DNA from: Rhizobium terricola
Lineage (GTDB): Bacteria > Pseudomonadota > Alphaproteobacteria > Rhizobiales > Rhizobiaceae
Reading direction: 5' to 3'
DNA length: 64,000 nt
Assembly: GCF_012927355.1 (NCBI RefSeq)
Contig: NZ_JABBGK010000003.1
Span: 186,001-250,000, forward strand
The number at the start of each line of letters is the position of its first letter. Within the stretch, counting starts at the first letter, position 1. Under the pieces are notes generated by a model, which was not told the DNA's origin, did not search any database, and worked only from the letters and a program-made list of their open reading frames with translations. The translations under genes were made by a program, and so were the position numbers. Below, piece after piece: positions 37,390-45,049 of the stretch.

Positions 37390-38325
37390 ATGAAGATCAT
37401 TGAATTCGATGACAAGGGGCAACGCATCGAGACCGAGGCATCCGCCCCCTCGCGTTCCGCCACGACGTCATCTCTGGCGCCGCGCCCCAGTTTCTCCCCG
37501 GCCCCGAAGGAAGCGACCCGCACGCGTCGCAAGTCTTCGGGGATCGAATTGCACATGTTCCAAACCGGAACGCTGAAGACCAAGACCAAGTACATCAAGA
37601 TGAACCAGGGAGAGGATGAGTTCGAGATCCCCGTGCCGTGGTTCCTGATCAAGCATCCGCAGGGCAACGTTGTCATCGATGGCGGCAATGCGGTCGAGAC
37701 CGCGATCGACAAGCGCGGTCACTGGGGTGCCGTGGTGGACGCCTATGACCCGGTGATGTCCGTCGCGGACAACTGTGTCGACCAACTGAAGATGGTCGAT
37801 GTGAGCCCGCAGGACGTGCGTTATGTCGTGCAGTCGCACCTGCACCTCGACCACACCGGTGCGATCGGCCGCTTCCCGAAGGCCCAGCATATCGTTCAGC
37901 GCAGCGAATACGAATATGCCTTCAAGCCGCACTGGTTTTCGGCCGGCGCCTATATCCGGGCCGATTTCGACCGCCCGGGTCTCAACTGGAAGTTTCTCGG
38001 CGGTGAGTTCACCGACAACTACGACCTGTTCGGCGATGGCACCGTGCGGATGATCTTCACGCCTGGTCACTCCCCGGGCCACCAGTCGTTCCTGATCACG
38101 CTGCCGGAAAGCGGGCCGATCCTGCTCACGATCGATGCCGCCTATACCGTGGATCACTGGGAAAACCGGGCGCTGCCCGGACTCGTCACCTCGTCGATGC
38201 AGGCGGCGGACTCGGTCGCCAAGCTTCGGCGCATCGCCCACGACACGAATGCCATGGTCGTGACCGGCCATGACCCTGTCACCTGGCCGGGGTTCCGAAA
38301 GTCCCCGCAGGATTTCTACGACTGA
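37390..38325 (+). CDS. Metallo-beta-lactamase fold lactonase (AttM/AHL-lactonase-like)
   Basis: The 311-residue hydrolase has the metal motif HLHLDH (150-155) and later GHSPGHQSFL, TIDAAY and TGHDPV, as in the AttM/BlcC/AiiA lactonases that open N-acyl homoserine or gamma-butyrolactones. The core starts near residue 50. In front is an unusual tail: MKIIEFDDKGQRIE followed by a Ser/Pro/Ala/Arg-rich linker (about 17-50). The tail peptide recurs at the C-terminus of the ABC ATPase two genes on (see findings). There is no signal peptide. Lactone opening would fit with the neighbouring hydrolase and sugar-type importer. Confidence 0.87.
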   Translation: MKIIEFDDKGQRIETEASAPSRSATTSSLAPRPSFSPAPKEATRTRRKSSGIELHMFQTGTLKTKTKYIKMNQGEDEFEIPVPWFLIKHPQGNVVIDGGNAVETAIDKRGHWGAVVDAYDPVMSVADNCVDQLKMVDVSPQDVRYVVQSHLHLDHTGAIGRFPKAQHIVQRSEYEYAFKPHWFSAGAYIRADFDRPGLNWKFLGGEFTDNYDLFGDGTVRMIFTPGHSPGHQSFLITLPESGPILLTIDAAYTVDHWENRALPGLVTSSMQAADSVAKLRRIAHDTNAMVVTGHDPVTWPGFRKSPQDFYD

Positions 38326-38369
38326 TCGCGGGACGGGATTATCCGTCCACAACTAGGAGGAGAGTTGGA

Positions 38370-39536
38370 ATGTTACGCAAATTGCTGTGCGCAGCGGCGC
38401 TCATCGCCGTTTCCGCCACCGGTGTGCTCGCCGAGGGTGTCGACGAGTTGAACCCCGACGTCGCCAAGCGGCTTTACAACAAGGACATGCTGGACCCGAT
38501 GCAGCCGGTCGGCCCCAGCAAATGGCGCGATTTCAAGCCGAAGAAGGGGCCGCCGTGGAAGATCGGCTATGCTTCCTCCTACGCCGGCAATACCTGGCGC
38601 GCTGCCGCCATGGACGAGCTGCAGAACGTGATCGTGCCCGAATGGCAGAAGCTCGGGTTGCTGTCAGAAGTCGTGGTCACGCAGTCCAACCTCAATGACT
38701 CCACGCAGATCCAGCAGATCCGCCAGCTGGTCGACCAGGGTGCGGACGCCATCATCCTCTGCTGCTCCAATCCGACGGCGCTGAACGCATCGGTGAAGTA
38801 TGCAGCCGACAAGGGCGTTCCGGTCTTTTCGATGACCGGCTACCTGACCTCCGAATATGCCGTCAACTCGTCGGTCAACTATCAGGTCGGCGGCTACGAG
38901 ATCGGCAAGGCTATGGCCGATCAGCTCGGCGGCAAGGGCAATGTTCTCGTGGTCGAGGGCATTCCGGGCACGTCCGGTTCCGACAGCCAGAACCGCGGCG
39001 TGCTTGCAGGCCTCGCATCTTCCCCCGACATCAAGGTCGTCGGTTCCGTCGCCGGCATGTGGACGGACCAGGTTGCCCAGGGCGAAGTGCAGAAATGGCT
39101 CGCCACCAACCCCGGTAAGCTCGATGGCATTGTCGTTCAGTCGGCTGCGGAAATGGGCGTTCTGCGTGCCGTGCAGCAGGCTGGCCGCGGCGAGATACCG
39201 GTTGCGATCGGCGGCGAGCTCGGTGCACTCTGCCACTGGCGCAAGAACCCGAACTACATCAATGCCGCCTTCCAGCTGTGGCCGCCGGCCGACGACATCG
39301 AGCTGATGTGGCATATCATGATGCGCACGCTGCAGGGTCAGGGCCCGAAGGTGCAGTCGATCCTCGTCGATCCGGTGAAGCTCACCCATGAAGACCTGAC
39401 CAAGGTGATGGACGAGAATTGCAATCTCGACAGCGCCGAATGGCTGAAGGTCGGTTCGAAACGCTGGGGCTATGATCCGTCCTATCTGGACGACTTCTTC
39501 CTGCACCCGGCCGATCCGCGCGCCTTCAAGCCGTGA
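38370..39536 (+). CDS. Sugar-type ABC transporter substrate-binding protein
   Basis: The 388-residue periplasmic protein has a signal peptide (1-21, cut after VLA) and a type I (ribose/xylose-like) binding fold: IGYASSYAGNTWRAAAMDEL, QGADAIILCCSNPTAL, GVPVFSMTG and NVLVVEGIPGTSGSD. It has a strong AGGAGGAG ribosome site. The ligand is likely a sugar or polyol-like compound, but binding-site residues cannot be read with confidence. A terminator-like hairpin follows it, which would make it more abundant than the membrane parts. Confidence 0.92.
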   Translation: MLRKLLCAAALIAVSATGVLAEGVDELNPDVAKRLYNKDMLDPMQPVGPSKWRDFKPKKGPPWKIGYASSYAGNTWRAAAMDELQNVIVPEWQKLGLLSEVVVTQSNLNDSTQIQQIRQLVDQGADAIILCCSNPTALNASVKYAADKGVPVFSMTGYLTSEYAVNSSVNYQVGGYEIGKAMADQLGGKGNVLVVEGIPGTSGSDSQNRGVLAGLASSPDIKVVGSVAGMWTDQVAQGEVQKWLATNPGKLDGIVVQSAAEMGVLRAVQQAGRGEIPVAIGGELGALCHWRKNPNYINAAFQLWPPADDIELMWHIMMRTLQGQGPKVQSILVDPVKLTHEDLTKVMDENCNLDSAEWLKVGSKRWGYDPSYLDDFFLHPADPRAFKP

Positions 39537-39541
39537 CTGAC

Positions 39542-39580
39542 CGGGGCTGGCTTCGCCGCAATCCGGCGCGGCCAGCCCCG
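39542..39580 (+). terminator. Hairpin after the binding-protein gene (attenuator)
   Basis: A 10-bp stem CGGGGCTGGC / GCCAGCCCCG with a smaller inner stem (CGCCG/CGGCG) is followed by TTTTG. It lies six bases after the binding-protein stop and before the ATPase gene, a usual place for partial termination in ABC operons. Confidence 0.75.
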
Positions 39581-39648
39581 TTTTGAACCCCTCTCAACTC
39601 CCGCTTCCTTCGTTTCATCGGCCGTACCGCGACCGGATGGGTAGATCC

Positions 39649-41502
39649 ATGACGTCCATTGCTCCAGAAATCGCACAGCCTGCCGGCCGGGAGACAATCC
39701 TGGTGCGTGGCGTGAAGAAGTATTTCGGGCCGACCCGGGCGCTCGACGGTGCTTCCTTCTCGGCGCGGGCAGGCGAGATCCATGCCATCGTCGGCGGCAA
39801 TGGTTGCGGCAAGAGCACGATGGCGAAGGTGGTCTCCGGCATCCTGCCGGTCGACAGCGGAACGGTCTCCATCCTCGGCGAGACACCGTCCACCCCGGCG
39901 GAAAGCCGGGCGCTCGGTATTTCCACCGTCTATCAGGAAGTGCTGGTGGCGGATGAAAGCTCCGTCGTCGACAACATCTTCATGGGCTCCGACCGGCTCT
40001 TTTCCAAGACGCTGTCCCAGGACCGCAAGGTGGCCCGCGCAGCCGAACTCATGGAAGAGCTTTCCGGCGAACCGATCGATCCGCATGCGCTGGTCGGAAC
40101 CCTGCCGCTGGGGCTGAAGCAGTGGATCACGATTGCCCGCGCGCTTCTCTCCGAACCGAAGATCCTGATCCTCGACGAAAGCTCCGCGGCCCTCGATTTC
40201 GATTCCACCGAGCGCCTGTTCGCCCGCATGCGAGCTCTGCGGGATCGCGGCACGACCATTCTGATCGTCACCCACCGCATTGCCGAGCTGGTGCGCATTT
40301 CCGACCGTGCCACGGTGTTTCGCGACGGCCGCGACGTGGGCGTGCTCGAAAAGGCAGACATTACCGAAAAGAACCTGCTGCGACTGATGACCGGGGACGA
40401 CCGCTCGGGCGGTCACGGCCATGCGGAAGCGCCGGTGCCCACGAATTCAGAGCGCGCGATGAAGGCGCGCAAGCTTGCGGTCTGGCCGAATTCGAAACCG
40501 TTCGACTTCGATCTGCGCCGCGGCGAGGTCCTCGGCATTGCCGGCCTCGACGGACAGGGGCAGGACGCCTTCGTCCGCGTGCTGGCCGGTGTCATGAGCG
40601 CTTCCCAAGGAATGGTCCAGGTCGCGTCGCGCGACGGAAGCTGGCAGCCGGTACGCAATCTTGCCGAAGCCGTCGCGAACAAGGTCGCCTATGTCTCCGG
40701 CGACCGCAAGCGCGAGGGTATCTTCGCCTCGCTCTCGATCTTCGAGAACATGGTGATGCCGCTTTACCGGGAAAAGAAGCGTGGCGGCATCCTTGGCTTC
40801 ATCGATCGCGGCACGCTCTCGACCCTGTTCAAGCGGGAGGCGGACAACCTGCTGATCAAGTTCGGCGTCAAGGAGGACCGCATCACTTCGCTGTCGGGCG
40901 GCAACCAGCAGAAGGTGCTGATCGGTCGCGGCTTCGCCATGCGGCCGGACGTCATCATCCTCAACGATCCGGCGCGTGGCATCGATGTCGGCGCCAAGAC
41001 CGAGCTCTACCGTCACCTGCGCAACTATGCGGAAGAAGGTCGGGCGGTGATCTACCTCTCATCCGAGATCGAGGAATTCCTGGGCTTTGCCACACGCGTG
41101 ATCGTCTTCCGCGACGGCGCGCCTTTCGATGCGTTTGACGGCCGCGGTCTGGAGCCGAAGCGGGTGCTGGAGGCAATGTTCGGCCAGACCGGGGGCGAGG
41201 GCCTTGCCTCGGCCACCTTTGGACTGCGTCCCGGCGCACCACAAGCCTCGGGCATGGCCGCAGCATCGGCAGAGCCGCTTCCCGGCGACGGCGTTCGCAT
41301 TCGTGTCGACATGCCCGCGGATCTCAAGCCGAACCCGGTGTCCCAAGTCCTTCCACACGCGGCGGGTGGCTCATCGCCGGCCGCGGTCGACCCGTCGCCG
41401 GAAATCTCTGCATCGCACGCCAGGAGCATACCGGCTGCGAAGCCCATCCGGATCGTCGAGTTCGGCGAAAATGGTGTCCGGATCGAAGGAGGGCGCCGAT
41501 GA
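39649..41502 (+). CDS. Sugar ABC transporter ATP-binding protein with long C-terminal tail
   Basis: The 617-residue double-domain ATPase is of the RbsA/XylG type. NBD1 has GGNGCGKST (Walker A near 50) and ILILDESSAALDF. NBD2 has a degenerate Walker A (AGLDGQGQD), signature LSGGNQQKVLIGRG and ILNDPARGIDV. The family ends near 500; here a Pro/Ala/Ser-rich tail of about 110 residues follows, ending in IRIVEFGENGVRIEGG (600-615). I start at MTSIAPEIAQ (39649); two earlier in-frame ATGs exist. It overlaps the next permease gene by ATGA. Confidence 0.93.
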   Translation: MTSIAPEIAQPAGRETILVRGVKKYFGPTRALDGASFSARAGEIHAIVGGNGCGKSTMAKVVSGILPVDSGTVSILGETPSTPAESRALGISTVYQEVLVADESSVVDNIFMGSDRLFSKTLSQDRKVARAAELMEELSGEPIDPHALVGTLPLGLKQWITIARALLSEPKILILDESSAALDFDSTERLFARMRALRDRGTTILIVTHRIAELVRISDRATVFRDGRDVGVLEKADITEKNLLRLMTGDDRSGGHGHAEAPVPTNSERAMKARKLAVWPNSKPFDFDLRRGEVLGIAGLDGQGQDAFVRVLAGVMSASQGMVQVASRDGSWQPVRNLAEAVANKVAYVSGDRKREGIFASLSIFENMVMPLYREKKRGGILGFIDRGTLSTLFKREADNLLIKFGVKEDRITSLSGGNQQKVLIGRGFAMRPDVIILNDPARGIDVGAKTELYRHLRNYAEEGRAVIYLSSEIEEFLGFATRVIVFRDGAPFDAFDGRGLEPKRVLEAMFGQTGGEGLASATFGLRPGAPQASGMAAASAEPLPGDGVRIRVDMPADLKPNPVSQVLPHAAGGSSPAAVDPSPEISASHARSIPAAKPIRIVEFGENGVRIEGGRR

Positions 41503-42890
41503 GCCTGCCCGCGACCCAGACATCCGAGACGACGACGGCCAAGGCAGAACTGCAGGGCGGGCGGTCCAATCCGTTCCTGCTCATGCCGATCACGCTGTTT
41601 TTCGCGTTGCTCTCCATCGCGGTGCTGCGCACGCCGAGCCTGATGACGGCGTCCGGTATCGGCGCGGCCATCATCGTGGTGACGCCGTTGATCCTTGCCA
41701 CCTATGCGCTGATGGCCTCCACGATCGCCGGCCGAGGTACGGTCGACCTGTCGGTCGGGCCGCTGATCGGCTTCATCAACGTGACGATGATCCAGCTCCA
41801 CGCCGCGGGCATGCTGGAGAACCCGATCCCGGTGTTTCTCTACTGCATGATCGTCGGGGCGGTGTATCAGTTCATCTTTGCACTGATCGTCATCTATGTC
41901 CGCGTACAGCCAATCATCGTTTCGCTGTCCGGCTATCTAGCACTGTCGGGCATCAACCTCGTGATCCTGCCACGGCCCGGCGGCATGGCGCCGCCCTTCA
42001 TGGCGGAATGGGGATATGGCACCTCGATCTTTTCGCCGGTGCTGATCATTCTGATCGTCGCCACCCTGGCCTGGCTGCTGTTCACCGCAACCGCTTTCTA
42101 CACGCATCTGCGTCTGATGGGTTCGGACGAACGTGCGGCCTACACGTCCGGTGTGCCGATCACCGTGGTGCGCATCGGTGCCCATCTCATTTCCGGTTGC
42201 TTTGCCGGCCTTGCTTCGATCTGCTTCACGGCGCTGATTTCGTCCGGCGACCCTTCGCAGGGCACGACCTACACCCTGATCGCGGTGACCGCGCTGGTGC
42301 TTGGCGGCGCCTCGCTCGCGGGTGGTCGCGGCGGCGTCTTCGGATCGGCACTGGGCGCGCTCAACCTCTACATGATCACCTATGTGCTCTCGACCTTCAA
42401 CTTCGGGGCCGTGCAGAGCTTCGTCACCAATCTCGCCTATGGCGCCATCCTGGTGATCTCGCTGCTGCTGACGCTGCTGATTCCGGTCATTCAGCGCTAC
42501 ATCCGCAACTTCTCGCCTCTGCTCTATTTCATCGCATTGTCGGTGGTCGTGCTCGGCATCATCCTTCATGCCACCTTCGACTACGCGAGCCTCGGCGCGG
42601 CACCGGCCTATCTGCCGGGACCGATGGACATGCAGGCGGCGCTGACCGGGCCGCTCGAGATCGCCACGCTCTCGCCGGAGACGCAGGCACTCCGGCTTGA
42701 GGCGGCCCCGTTGGTGTTCTTCGTCATTCTGCTGGTGATCCTCGCGGTGTTCCTGCGACTTGCGGTCGGCCAGTCGAGCCGGCGCACGATCGGACCCGCG
42801 GTTGCGGTCATTGTCGGAGCCCTCGTCCTCGGTGGCGCCTGGGTCATGCATGAAAACGCCATGCCCAGCAGCACGGAGGCCGTAAACTGA
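41499..42890 (+). CDS. Sugar ABC transporter permease (RbsC family, extended)
   Basis: The 463-residue membrane protein has the branched-chain/ribose permease signature (GRGTVDLSVGPLIGF near 78, and GGASLAGGRGGVFGSALGAL near 267). RbsC proteins are about 320 residues; this one has an extra C-terminal region (from about 345) with two or three further hydrophobic segments. It overlaps the ATPase gene by 4 bp and the next permease by 1 bp (TGATG), so the three are coupled. Confidence 0.91.
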   Translation: MSLPATQTSETTTAKAELQGGRSNPFLLMPITLFFALLSIAVLRTPSLMTASGIGAAIIVVTPLILATYALMASTIAGRGTVDLSVGPLIGFINVTMIQLHAAGMLENPIPVFLYCMIVGAVYQFIFALIVIYVRVQPIIVSLSGYLALSGINLVILPRPGGMAPPFMAEWGYGTSIFSPVLIILIVATLAWLLFTATAFYTHLRLMGSDERAAYTSGVPITVVRIGAHLISGCFAGLASICFTALISSGDPSQGTTYTLIAVTALVLGGASLAGGRGGVFGSALGALNLYMITYVLSTFNFGAVQSFVTNLAYGAILVISLLLTLLIPVIQRYIRNFSPLLYFIALSVVVLGIILHATFDYASLGAAPAYLPGPMDMQAALTGPLEIATLSPETQALRLEAAPLVFFVILLVILAVFLRLAVGQSSRRTIGPAVAVIVGALVLGGAWVMHENAMPSSTEAVN

Positions 42891-44251
42891 TGGAAAAGCT
42901 GCCCCCAATCAGCCTTCCGGCCCGCATTCTCGGCCTCGTCATCGCCATCCTGCTTGCGGGGTTGGGCGCCGGTTTCGGCTTTGCGCAAGGCATGGCCGTC
43001 CAGGTCGTCATCCTCTCCGCCGTCGCCACGCTGGCGCTTTCGGTTTGGGCGTGGCGCTATGTCATCGGCCAGTTCGTCGAGAGCGAGCCGCTCGCCACGG
43101 ACGCACAGAGCCCGCTGCGGCAGGCCTGGGTGCAATATCGCTGGCCGCTGATCGGCCTTGCGCTGGTGCTCGCTGCCTTCCTGTTGCTGTCGCTTTCCAT
43201 CGAAGGCTTCTTCAACATCTGGAATGTGATCTCGCTATTGATCCTGCTCGCCATCCTCGTGCTCACCCGCACGCTGGGCCGGCAGTTCCAGCAGAACCGG
43301 TCCGCCTTTATCGGCATCATGGTGCTCGCGGGCCTGTTTTCGGTCGGTTCGATGAACATCGAGGGCTTTGCCTCGGGTAACAACATCAAGTCGATGCTGC
43401 TGTTTGCCTCCTTCCTTGGCATCGCTTCGATCGGCCAGACGCTGGTCGCGCTGCTCGGTGGGCTGGATCTCTCCATTCCCTTCATCATCGGCGGTGCCAA
43501 TGTGGGACTGCTGTATCTGATCGGCCTCGGCGTCCCGCCATGGCTCGCCACGCTGATCGTGCTCCTGATCGGCACCGTTCTCGGGGTGATCAACGGCCTG
43601 CTCAGCTATCGTCTGCAAGGGCAGGCGCTGATCGTCACGCTCGGCACCGGCTTTGCGATTTCCGGCGGTGTGCAGATCGTCACGTCGATCGGCTCGGCCT
43701 ATTCCGGCAACGTATTCGGCACGGTGCCGGCATGGCTCTCCAACATATCCGCCATGAACGGGTCCACCTTCGGACTGCCGTTCCCGCCGGTCATCCTGAT
43801 CTGGGCGGTCATCGCGCTGATCCTGATCATCGGCCTGAGGACGACGGTCTATGGGCGCTACCTCTACGCGCTCGGCGTGAACAGGACGTCCGCCAGCCGC
43901 GTGATGATCTCGGAGATGCGCTACTGGGTCATGATGTATGCGCTTTCCGGCTTCTTTGCCGCGCTCACCGGCGGCCTGCTGCTCGGCTGGTCGGGCGGCG
44001 GCTTCATCGGAGTGGGCGACCAATACCTGTTCCTGACGCTGGCGGCCGTGGTGGTCGGGGGGACATCGCTTCTCGGCGGAGCCGGGGGCTACGGCTTCAC
44101 CGTTATCGGCGTGCTCGTGCTGCAGGTGCTCTCGAGCTTCCTGGTCGGCATCGGCCTCGATTTCAAATGGCAGCAGTTCATCTTCGGCCTACTCATCCTG
44201 CCCATGGTGGCGCTCTACGCACGGTCGCCGCACATCCGGACGCAGATTTAG
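42890..44251 (+). CDS. Sugar ABC transporter permease (RbsC family, extended)
   Basis: The 453-residue permease has an N-terminal extension of about 130 residues with four extra hydrophobic segments before the usual core. Core motifs are VALLGGLDLSIPFIIGGANV (near 185), GQALIVTLGTGFAISGG (near 242) and GGTSLLGGAGGYGFTVIG. With the previous permease it forms a heteromeric channel. Both permeases are unusually long, one at each end. Confidence 0.91.
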   Translation: MEKLPPISLPARILGLVIAILLAGLGAGFGFAQGMAVQVVILSAVATLALSVWAWRYVIGQFVESEPLATDAQSPLRQAWVQYRWPLIGLALVLAAFLLLSLSIEGFFNIWNVISLLILLAILVLTRTLGRQFQQNRSAFIGIMVLAGLFSVGSMNIEGFASGNNIKSMLLFASFLGIASIGQTLVALLGGLDLSIPFIIGGANVGLLYLIGLGVPPWLATLIVLLIGTVLGVINGLLSYRLQGQALIVTLGTGFAISGGVQIVTSIGSAYSGNVFGTVPAWLSNISAMNGSTFGLPFPPVILIWAVIALILIIGLRTTVYGRYLYALGVNRTSASRVMISEMRYWVMMYALSGFFAALTGGLLLGWSGGGFIGVGDQYLFLTLAAVVVGGTSLLGGAGGYGFTVIGVLVLQVLSSFLVGIGLDFKWQQFIFGLLILPMVALYARSPHIRTQI

Positions 44252-44261
44252 GGAGAACCCA

Positions 44262-44297
44262 ATGCGACACGACATTTTCCTTCAAGAGGGACAATAA
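44262..44297 (+). CDS. Possible 11-residue leader peptide
   Basis: ATG at 44262 behind AGGGAGAA opens an 11-codon frame (MRHDIFLQEGQ) that stops two bases before the ATG of the rhodopsin-like gene; its 3' end also contains that gene's ribosome site (AGAGGG). It could couple translation. It may equally be chance. Confidence 0.3.
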   Translation: MRHDIFLQEGQ

Positions 44298-44299
44298 CC

Positions 44300-45001
44300 A
44301 TGGTGGTCTACCAGACATCCGACCTGACTGCGGCGAGCTTTTCTGTCGCCCTGTTCGGCCTGGCCGCGACCACGGTGCTTCTGCTGATGGGCGCAGCCTG
44401 GGTGGGCCAGAAATGGCGCATCCCCGTGGCGCTCTGCGCAATTGCGGCGCTGATCGGCATCGGTTCCGTCTACGAAGCGCGCGAGGCCTGGCTTGCCGGC
44501 CAGGGCGTGCCGGTGGTCTATCATTACGTGGGCTGGTCGATATCCATGCCGCTACAGGTGATCGCGCTCTTCTTCCTTGCGCGTACCGCCGGAACATTGA
44601 CTGCCGGGCTCTTCTGGCGCCTCACGGTTGTCTCTGCGCTGATGGTCTTCGTCCGCTATCTCGGCGAGGCGCAGTTCATGCATCCGACACTTGCCTTCCT
44701 GATCGGACTGGTCTTCTGGCTTTATCTGCTCGGCGAGTTCTATTTCGGCCGCATGGACGACGTCGTCCGTGCCTCCACCGGCGACCACCTGCGTCGTGGC
44801 TATTTCTGGCTGAGACTGATCGTTACCATCGGCTGGGCCATCTATCCGCTCGGCAACTTTCTCACTGCCTTTGCCGGCATGGTCGACGATGGCAGCCTCT
44901 CGGTTGCCTACAACGTCGCCGACATCCTCAACCGCATGGCCTTCGGCATAGCCGTCCTCGCGACCGCCTTCCTCGTCACGGAGGAGAGCGCCCGTGCCTG
45001 A
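44300..45001 (+). CDS. Microbial rhodopsin homologue lacking the retinal lysine
   Basis: The 233-residue protein has seven hydrophobic segments and aligns with proteorhodopsin along most of its length: HYVGWSISMPL (75-85, helix C), LGEAQFMHPTLAFLIG (121-136), GWAIYPLGNF (178-187, helix F) and YNVADILNRMAFG (204-216, helix G). The lysine that carries retinal is R212 here. The primary counterion Asp is G78, the helix C Arg is H75 and the proton-donor Glu is A89; the helix G Asp is kept (D208). It therefore should not bind retinal as a Schiff base or pump protons by the normal route. It stands between the ABC permease and the flotillin gene, 48 bp from each. Possible roles are a sensor, scaffold or transporter. 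Confidence 0.85.
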   Translation: MVVYQTSDLTAASFSVALFGLAATTVLLLMGAAWVGQKWRIPVALCAIAALIGIGSVYEAREAWLAGQGVPVVYHYVGWSISMPLQVIALFFLARTAGTLTAGLFWRLTVVSALMVFVRYLGEAQFMHPTLAFLIGLVFWLYLLGEFYFGRMDDVVRASTGDHLRRGYFWLRLIVTIGWAIYPLGNFLTAFAGMVDDGSLSVAYNVADILNRMAFGIAVLATAFLVTEESARA

Positions 45002-45049
45002 AATCCATCACCTGCCTGAAACCCCTGCTCATTCAAAAGGAACACGTCC

